DNA from: Stictocephala bisonia
Taxonomy: Eukaryota; Arthropoda; Insecta; Hemiptera; Membracidae
Length of the DNA: 64,000 nt
Assembly (NCBI GenBank): GCA_035578905.1
Contig: JAQJVL010000521.1
Span: 124,001 to 188,000, forward strand
Direction: 5' to 3'
Of this stretch, positions 57,196-64,000 are shown one piece after another. The position numbers were made by a program, and so were the translations under genes. Under the pieces are notes generated by a model. It worked only from the letters and a program-made list of their open reading frames with translations, ran no database searches and was not told where the DNA came from. The first letter of the stretch is position 1, and each line of letters begins with the position of its first letter.

Positions 57196-57356
57196 AAAAG
57201 AATCTGGGATTTTTTTAAAAAAAAAAAGCATACAAAAAACGTACAATCGATTAATCGATAGTTCTTAAAAATTTGTTCTTACTTTTCAGCGTGACGCGGT
57301 TTCTCGACCAACATCCCATCCCAAAGTGTCTAACGGGCGCAAAGAAGTATAACTTC

Positions 57357-57764
57357 AAAAAACATACATTGACATAGATAAAAATAAATAAATATCTATA
57401 GCTAAGAAAGGCTATGAGAAAGCTATAGTAATAATGGTTTTAACCTACTGAATTATAAAAAACAATACTGAATAAAGTAATAACTAAGACAAATCCTACG
57501 TATAATAAATGTAAAAAATTATATATAATAAGCAACTGGTGTTGGAACAGTTATTTGCAGGTATTGATTGGTTGACAATTGTTAATGTGATAGAATTTAT
57601 AACTCTTCAAATGATCACAGACAAATGCATAAGTGTTTTATTTTTTTTTCAAAGTTGTGTTGATATAAATCTCAAACAAATTAACAATTAATACACACAA
57701 AAAACAAAAAAAACATGAAAGTTTACAAACAAATGTTAATTTATAATAATATAAGTACAATATA
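57357..57764. other. AT-rich non-coding sequence
   Basis: Nothing recognised. Confidence 0.4.
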
Positions 57765-57882
57765 CTGTGGTGATTGATTTCAGTAATCCATGTTTACTTC
57801 CCTCAGACAAGAGGGTTTCAAAAAGGAATCAAAGAGTTCCGTCTTTCTTTTGTGAAACCCTCTTGTCTGAGTGAGTGTACAA
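57765..57882. repeat. Partial copy of the 21182 MITE family
   Basis: GTGGTGATTGATTTCAGTAA, then CCCTCAGACAAGAGGGTTTC, repeats the family end. It is followed by the partly complementary GAAACCCTCTTGTCTGAGTG at 57854-57873. Only the inner half of the second arm is kept. Confidence 0.6.
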
Positions 57883-58117
57883 TTAAGAAACTATTTTCGA
57901 TCTTAATACATAAATAACATATGTTTTTAGACATTACTTTCATTACACTCACATAATGTTTGCCACAGCCTATTGCCAAGGATTAAATTCTTATATTAAC
58001 GCTCTTAACTCAGATAACATAAAAAAACACTGCATTTTTCTAAGTCTAAAGCTCACACTATTATTTGCTTTAGTTAATATTTTGGTCTGCCTACTGGTTC
58101 TCGCACAATTTACCATG
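57883..58117. other. AT-rich non-coding sequence
   Basis: Nothing recognised. Confidence 0.4.
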
Positions 58118-58535
58118 ATCTAGTGCAGTGGCTGCGGAACCAGGGGATCAGAGGAGTCAACTGACCCCCCTGAAAACGTACGAAGGAGTCAGCGGGATCA
58201 TAAAAGAAACATTGAATACCAATCATTTTGAGCAAATGTAAAAAAGATTAATTTTGATATCGTACCATAATCAATCAAAGCTCTTTAATTTTGAAGTGGT
58301 TCATTAATTTATGATAAATGTAGCCTAATTTAAATACTGACACAATAATTTGTGAGCAACAATAGATTGATTGATGTAATTTTGGTTACCGGTGTGTAAT
58401 TTTCATAATTCCATCTAATATCGGTAACTCATTTTATAAATTCCATTTGCTTTGTTTTGTGACAATTCATTACTACTGCTCTGGCAATGCAGTTAGGTAT
58501 TCCTATTTCGTAAGCTTAAGCGGCTGGAGTCATTA

Positions 58536-58754
58536 TTAACAACTAGTTCTTCCGGTGTCAACAGCGTCAAAGGACTATTTACAATATATACAGTTCCAGA
58601 CGTTTCGCCCATGCTACGATGTGGCATCCTCAGTGGTTAGGCTGAGACTGAGTGGTCTCAGGATGCCACATCGTAGCATGAGCGAAACTTCTGGAACTGT
58701 ATATATTGTAAATAGTCCTTTGACGCGGTTGACACCGGAAGAACTAATTGTTAA
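58536..58754. mobile_element. Hairpin (foldback) MITE inside the hAT element
   Basis: Arms of about 95 bp starting TTAACAACTAGTTCTTCC and AAAGGACTATTTACAATATA pair with the complementary sequence ending GGAAGAACTAATTGTTAA. The loop is about 25 bp (GGTTAGGCTGAGACTGAG). The arms are nearly identical, with only a few mismatches, so the insertion is fairly recent and must post-date the hAT insertion. Confidence 0.88.
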
Positions 58755-58929
58755 CAGTTAGGTATTGTCTGTTATACTATTATTTGCTCTGTTAGACTAA
58801 CATGAAGATATTCAGTCTATGATAAGATATAAAATAACAACATATATGTAATAGACTATTGTTTGTAGCATTTTAAAACGTTATTATAGAATTTTTTTAA
58901 CTACAATCGGTTAATATGTGCTGGCCTGT

Positions 58930-59042
58930 GTGTGAACTTAATTGAACGAGGGAAGTACCGACCGCTGGATAAGTTTGTGATTAAACCTTGGAAAATGTCC
59001 TCTGCAGTTGAAAGCCTTAGCTGCTGAGCCACCTGGCTGGCA
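58930..59042 (-). repeat. tRNA-like SINE remnant
   Basis: The minus strand reads GCCAGCCAGGTGGCTCAGCA (A-box-like), with a degenerate B box, GGTTTAATCAC, about 40 bases on. There is no paired acceptor stem. Confidence 0.4.
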
Positions 59043-59339
59043 TAAATACATACTGTCCTTCTATGCTAAGTTTGTGCTAGGTTAGTGTAAAATGTGATTT
59101 CCGGGTGTATGTTCATTTAAAAAAATTTCCTACCTCTGGGGGGTTCCCCCAGACTCCCCTCTTTTGTCCGGATTGAACCCCCTGCTCAAAACTCCTTCGG
59201 CTGCCACTGATCTAGTGGGTACATTTTAAACTCCGATCTGATCTTGAAACAGAATTTCTATGGTCAAATGTAGCTTCTAAACCAATGTTCATATTAATAC
59301 AACAATATTAATATGAAATAAGACAATTCAGTTCTTGTT

Positions 59340-59914
59340 TTGTTAAGTGGACAAACCACGTACATTGATGAAGGAGATTGTTAAATACATATCAACTTTG
59401 TATGTTTAATCATATCCTGAAGACTTTATCAAGTGACACATGTCCAAATAAGAGTAGTGTCACTTGCTCAAAGTGGTCTAGTGAAGGGAAGGGACTGGTG
59501 CATGAAATCACTATTGACAGCAGCTTGCATAAAACCTTTATATCTTTAGTGCTTACATATCTGACGAGGTTTACACCTAACTGCATTGCTTTATGACAGT
59601 TTTCAGCTAACTTCTCCTTTAACTGTTTCCATTGAATAATTTTAACAACTTGAAAGCAAAGGTTAGAATAATAATCTTACTGTGTAATGTATATATTATG
59701 TTTCATGTTTTAGTTTAAAATAATTAACAGTGTTGTGTTTCCTTTATATTTTTGATGTAGAAATAGTGAAGTAAGACTGCTAGAAGACTAAGTTTAATTT
59801 TAAATGTATTCTTCAATTTCATTTTAGCCGAGCGTGCCTTGTGCACATGGCAAACTGTTTTATAAAAAACTTATTATGTGAATAAAGATTTTCTTATTCT
59901 TATTCTTATTCTTA
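59340..59914 (+). repeat. Possible LINE 3' end with TTCTTA tail
   Basis: The segment ends in GTGAATAAAGATT followed by (TTCTTA)4 at 59891-59914. This resembles the 3' termini of Jockey/CR1-like LINEs; compare GTGAATAAAA at the end of the 41191 LINE. Upstream ORF 59378-59596 shows no RT motif, so the family is unproven. Confidence 0.4.
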
Positions 59915-59984
59915 TACTGTCAACGCAGTAGAAATTATGTGTACATTATTAGCTTAACTTGGAAGAATTATTAAATAAAAGAAT

Positions 59985-60362
59985 TATTAGCTTAACTTGG
60001 AAACTAAGAGACCTATTAAAATACAATCACACCAATGTTTTCCCATTTAATTGTACATTATAAAATATGCATATTAAAATTCTATTACAAGTTTTAATAA
60101 TTAGTATACCAATAGGAACAATAAAGTACAAGAACTTTTAACTGGTTTTCACTGTGGATCAAGTTTAAGCTTTTATTACTCAAAAACCTGTTAATGTATC
60201 GCATTTATATTTTTAAACGTAGTTGATAGAAATGTTTTCTGTAAGTTTTCAGAACTTAACTTTTTAAGAAAAAAAGTTCTTAATGATTTCCTGAAACAAG
60301 GTTTTCTTGGCTTCTAAATGTAGTAAAATGAACTACTTGATGACGTCTTAATGCTTATGAAT
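59985..60362 (-). repeat. Dispersed repeat, copy B (inverted)
   Basis: Its reverse complement aligns with copy A (8899-9430) and copy C (60577-61035). Shared blocks include AAATATAAATGCGATA, TTTTAATATGCATAT and GTACAATTAAATGGGAAAA. With copy C it forms an inverted pair around the 60452-60550 exon. Confidence 0.7.
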
Positions 60363-60451
60363 TAAATAGGTACATGGCAGCAGCGACCTCAGTTATCACT
60401 AAATTAAATCTTTATAAATTTGTAGTAATAATTACTACATTTATCCTTCAG

Positions 60452-60550
60452 GATTTGGAGGGAAATATGAGGAGGGATTGAAAACAATGCTGGCTCTGCC
60501 ATCAGCACAGAGAACTGGAGAACTAACTACACAATATTACTTTTATAAGC
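60452..60550 (+). CDS. Candidate internal exon with SANT-helix-like peptide
   Basis: TTTATCCTTCAG is followed by 99 open bases and a strong donor, AAGC|GTAAGT. The frame (2 bases, 32 codons, 1 base) reads FGGKYEEGLKTMLALPSAQR and then TGELTTQYYFYK. The LP..(R/K)TGEL...YY.(Y/W)K spacing resembles the last helix of SANT domains in ELM2-SANT corepressors of the RERE/MIER type, but this is a weak, from-memory match. No adjacent exon was identified. It is on the strand opposite to TMEM165 and lies between two inverted repeat copies; the donor overlaps the edge of copy C. Confidence 0.4.
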
Positions 60551-60576
60551 GTAAGTAAATGCAGTAATTTTATACT

Positions 60577-61035
60577 GATCAATTTAAAGTGTTTTTAAAA
60601 GATTCAAATCAATTTAAAATCACTGCATTTACTTATTCATATTAAAGTAATGAATCGTAACTATACCATTCATAAGGATTACAATGTGACTACGTAATTA
60701 ATTTTAAGAACTCTAGAAGCCAAGAAAATGTAGTCTCAGGAAATCGTTAAGAACTTTTTACTTGAAAAGTTAAAATTTTGAAATTTATAAAACTTGGAGA
60801 AAACACATATTTAAATATAAAAATAATATGGTTTTTAGTAATAACAGTATTAACTTGATGCACAGTGAAAAACTGTTAAAATTCTGATTTTTTGTTCCAA
60901 CTAGGATAAAAATTATTAAAGCAAAATAAAATTTAAAAATGCAAGGCATAGTGTATAATTAAACGAGGAAAACAATGGTGTGATTGGATATTTCATAGGC
61001 CTCTTAATTTCTTAGTAAACAACTTTCAAACTCAG
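60577..61035 (+). repeat. Dispersed repeat, copy C
   Basis: It aligns with copy A over its full length (TCAATTTAAA..., CACTGCATTTACTTA, TTTTTGTTCCAACTAGGATA, AGGCCTCTTAATTTC). The bases just upstream (AGTAAATGCAGTAATTTTA) are a partial inverted match to TAAAATCACTGCATTTACT within it. Confidence 0.7.
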
Positions 61036-62504
61036 GTACAAATAATTTTTGTGTCGCCAGTAATGTTAAAAATTTTATTATGTTCACTGTAAAGTTATTG
61101 AAAAAATTTCTGATAAAAATTGCAAAAGAACTTCCAGCAGACATTCCAATCTTATATTGGGTGTTGTAGTAAACAATTTCTCTTCATATTATGAAGGCAA
61201 TAAGTTAAAGCCTTAACCACTTGTTTGACAAATGTTGCATTCATTTACACAATAACTATCTGAAGGTGGAACAAACCAAATCTAACCATAGAGAACACCT
61301 GTTATGTAGTTGATAAACCCGAATGAATACTAAGATAAATTTAAATTTCACAGCTGTCATAAATATCTTACAGATGAATTTAAAAGAATTTTACTTCAAT
61401 AGTCAGAAGAATAAGCAGTAAAAAAATTACAAATAAAGCAAGTAAATAATACATGCATATATATATATATATATTGAGCAAAACTACATAGAATAAACTA
61501 TTTTTAAAATAACTATAAGAAAATTCATACTAAAATAATTTTATTGATCTTTAAACACTGTTATCCCTTAGTATGATTGAAAATTTAGTCTTCCCTAAAA
61601 GAAATTATTCCTTAATATTTCAACAGATGTTGCAAATATTTATAAAACACCCAGGACAGGTAATTTACATTGTCCTGTTGATATGTTTAATCCAATAGGT
61701 CAAGATGCTGAAACACAATTCTACATATAAAAAAAGAGAGGCAGGGTTGAACAAATTTTGCAAAGAGACTAACAATAATTTTATTTGAATACATTATCAA
61801 GTGGTGATTCGATGTTCAGAAATTACTGTAATTAAGTCTATTGTAGAACTGTTTTGCAATAAAATAGACATATCTACTTTGTTGTTATTACTATAGACTG
61901 CTAGAGATATAGAGAAATAATAATAGTTATAAAACTAAAACTGTATTGCATTCAAGGTGACCATAATAATCTAGTGTAAGAAAGTATAATTATTGATTTT
62001 TGAAAATTTGTGATGATCCAAATTATAAACGTTTAAGAGAAAACTATGATGACCTCACTTTTGGCAGGATGGTTTGGTGCATGTGTCCTACAGTAAGTAC
62101 CATTGATTGAATATGAGTTATCATGCACTACTATAACCATAACTATCATCCACTTAAAAGAAATTAACATAAAATATAATATTGATTACAGAAGAAATAT
62201 ACATGCTTTACCCATTAGCTTGAAAGGATGTAGTGATTACTAAAAATTATAGTTTTTTCGTTGTATCGGAATACTGAATTCCCAGAATCAGTTTCCTATT
62301 AAAATTACATTAACATTAACTGCAAGTAAATTTGATTTCAATTTCTTAAGACTGAAATACTTTTAAAAGAGCTACAAAATTAACAGATGTTTAAGTACAA
62401 GTCATCTATTTGTTTTTCTTGCTTGATTCCACCAAATTACATTTTACATCCAATACAACTCCGTACAGTGGCAATAGTAAATTCCAAAGAAATTTTATTC
62501 AACA
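61036..62504. other. AT-rich non-coding sequence
   Basis: An (AT)n run at about 61456-61474 is the only recognisable feature. Confidence 0.4.
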
Positions 62505-62511
62505 GGTTCCT

Positions 62512-62818
62512 TTCATCAGTCAGAGATTAATGTCTTACAAAAAGTAGAAGTAGCTGTTCAATTGCATAAGTATTGTTGGCGGAAAATTGGCATTGTCACA
62601 GAAGAGTGCATTCAGGAAACGAAGTATCTCATTGTTGGTGGAAAGGTCCCATTATGACCAGGAAGCTCAACAGCAACCGTGAAGGCCCCAATATCTGGGC
62701 CAGTGTCACGGCCCTCGTTTCTCTGCTTCGTTCTTTTATACACCTTTATTCATCAACTTTGTCAAGTACCTTTCATGTCAGTGATTTGTATCTTTGGATT
62801 CAAGTAATGTCATTTTTA
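62512..62818 (+). pseudogene. Unidentified coding-like remnant
   Basis: From about 62518 the plus strand reads SEINVLQKVEVAVQLHKYCW, then RKIGIVTEECIQETKYLIVG and GKVPL, then one TGA. The same frame continues with PGSSTATVKAPISGPVSRPS and more to TAA near 62815. A single stop in roughly 100 codons and a higher GC content than the flanks suggest former coding sequence. Possible acceptor AGs occur at about 62511 and 62518. I do not recognise the family. Confidence 0.3.
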
Positions 62819-63504
62819 TTAGCTCAATGATTCCAATTTGATACGGTAACCTATTTAACTTTAACAAGACTTTCCATATTTACAACTTTTAAAAATGTTA
62901 ATTTAGAAGAAAAGATCATCATTGTTCTAAGTTGATTTGTTATAACATATCCATTTTGATGTTTTTGCTTTTAGTTTTTCATTTACTAGCTACTTGTTTT
63001 CTAGCAAAAATTTTTTCAGTAAAGCTTGTTTCTCTGCTTTCCATGACCATATTTATCTTTTTCAGTAAACTTTACATATCCCAATTGTAATATTGTTTTA
63101 TTATTTATGACTGTACTTATTCTTATTACAGCTGTTCAATGGGATTTCAATTATGTAGTATGTTTATTTGGTTTCAATTTTAAAAATAAATAATAAACTT
63201 TCTCTAGTGGCAGAAGTACAGAGGAGCTCCTGAGCTTGGCAGCTGATATTATCAAGATAACTTTAAAATTTTCCAGCTCCAAAGATTACTATGACTAAAA
63301 ATTCGCCATGAAACAGAAAATAAATCTTATTAGTGAACCATTATATTTTATAATAAATAATTGCATGAGAGCAGGGTATTTATTCCAGAATTAACGTCCA
63401 ATTTTTTTCTCCAATAGTCCTAATTTTTTCAAGTTTTTGAAACTTTTATATACAATAAGTTGAGTAGTTTTTTATACTCACTTTCTTCTTTCAATCTCTC
63501 AGTT
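62819..63504. other. AT-rich non-coding sequence
   Basis: Nothing recognised before the LINE fragment. Confidence 0.4.
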
Positions 63505-64000
63505 TGGTTTTCGTCATGGAATATCAACACATTCAGCAGGACTTAACGTAGTTGATCATTATCTTGAAAGCTTTAAAAGAAGATATCAGTTTCTTTGCTT
63601 CTATATGATCGTACCAAATTGTTTGATGGATTCTTCTTTGATATTCTTTTGAATAAGCTTATATCATATGGTGGAGTATTGAAATAAACTCTTTAAAATT
63701 CATAAGTTTGTACATTTCCAACAGATTTTTGTTTCAGTTAAAAATACATTTTCTGAAATAAGAAAAGTTAGAATTTGTGTTCCCATGGCTCTGTTCTAAA
63801 GCACTTTTTCTTTATATACATATATGATGTACCAAGAAATTTGCCTTTTCATTCTGTTATTTACACTGATAATGCCTCGTTGCTTGCAACCAACTACAAT
63901 CTAAGTAAATTTCCACTTAAGAAGTGGAAACACTGCTTGTGATTTGTTTTTATCAAATAAATTTACTTGCAATTCTGATAAAAATCAGCACAATATTGAC
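63505..64000 (+). pseudogene. Jockey/CR1-like RT fragment, runs off the window
   Basis: Plus-strand frames read SQFGFRHGISTHSAGLNVVD and HYLESFKRRYQF, then (after a shift) LFDGFFFDILLNKLISYGG, then VPHGSVLKHFFFIYIYDVP. A catalytic-box equivalent TDNASLL follows instead of ADDTTLL. These are RT blocks 2 to 5 of a Jockey/CR1-like LINE with several frameshifts and a damaged active site. It continues beyond base 64000. Confidence 0.75.

Larger units (their letters stand above)
55833..57356 (-). mobile_element. Helentron-like element remnant (limits tentative)
   Basis: GAAGTTATACTTCTTT at 55833-55848 is exactly inverted as AAAGAAGTATAACTTC at 57341-57356. The enclosed minus strand encodes a fragment of the C-terminal endonuclease found in Helentron-type RepHel proteins. 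Helentrons are known for short subterminal inverted repeats, which is why these positions are used as tentative limits. Rep and helicase domains are absent. A separate hairpin MITE lies inside at 57038-57195. Confidence 0.5.
58126..59209. mobile_element. hAT-type non-autonomous element, 1084 bp
   Basis: A perfect 8-bp duplication ATCTAGTG (58118-58125 and 59210-59217) flanks ends CAGTGGCTGCGGAACC and, inwards from the right, CAGTGGCAGCCGAAGG. CAGTGGC termini plus an 8-bp duplication are standard for hAT elements. There is no transposase. Two further insertions lie inside: a hairpin MITE (58536-58754) and a tRNA-like SINE (about 58930-59042). Confidence 0.88.

Overview
The window looks like AT-rich nuclear DNA from an arthropod, most likely an insect (possibly hemipteran). 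The reasons are long introns, canonical GT-AG exons, and a transposon mix of R1-like, RTE-like and Jockey/CR1-like LINEs, pogo/Tigger, mariner, hAT and piggyBac elements and a Helentron-type fragment. Species cannot be named from sequence alone. There is no bacterial-style gene organisation.

One host gene is identified with confidence. It is a TMEM165/GDT1-family (UPF0016) Golgi cation transporter on the minus strand, whose exons lie between 53051 and 21003. Seven exons are visible: 52876-53051, 51986-52024, 51115-51189, 36375-36467, 26303-26473, 25295-25400 and 21003-21082. The first exons (signal/TM1 and the first E-L-G-D-K-T motif) must lie beyond 64000. Three short phase-0 exons encode the variable cytosolic linker and could be spliced as cassettes. 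Two other possible host exons lie on the plus strand: a terminal exon at 9642-9823 followed by a poly(A) signal, from an unrecognised gene, and a 99-bp exon at 60452-60550 with a SANT-helix-like sequence.

Region by region. (1) 1-9430 is a transposon graveyard. One 5'-truncated R1-like LINE (minus strand, 8898 down to 1299) is split into four pieces by a hAT-like MITE (1537-2458), a Jockey-like LINE (2619-3954) and a nearly intact RTE-like LINE (about 4151-7592). (2) 9642-9900 is the terminal exon. (3) 12700-15215 is a 2.5-kb Tigger/pogo element with TA duplications. (4) 16818-19095 holds a small TTAA-flanked MITE and a Tigger-derived MITE. (5) 21003-53051 is the TMEM165 locus. Its introns carry piggyBac-like MITEs, LINE remnants, a deleted mariner, a 3.2-kb satellite of 151-bp units (27475-30655), and a nested palindrome (47031-50763) containing a second Tigger and a piggyBac-like MITE. 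(6) 53052-64000, inside or upstream of the gene's 5' introns, holds SINE-like pieces, LINE fragments, a Helentron-type endonuclease fragment, a hAT element with a perfect 8-bp target duplication, several hairpin MITEs, and inverted copies of a dispersed repeat flanking the 60452 exon.

No RNA gene, CRISPR array or operon is supported. The most unusual structures are the 126-bp inverted arms around a foldback element at 47031-50763, where the uninterrupted arm serves as the empty-site control for a piggyBac insertion; the foldback family itself, one copy of which has a 16-bp target duplication; and the set of TTAA-flanked MITEs carrying internal arrays of short palindromes.
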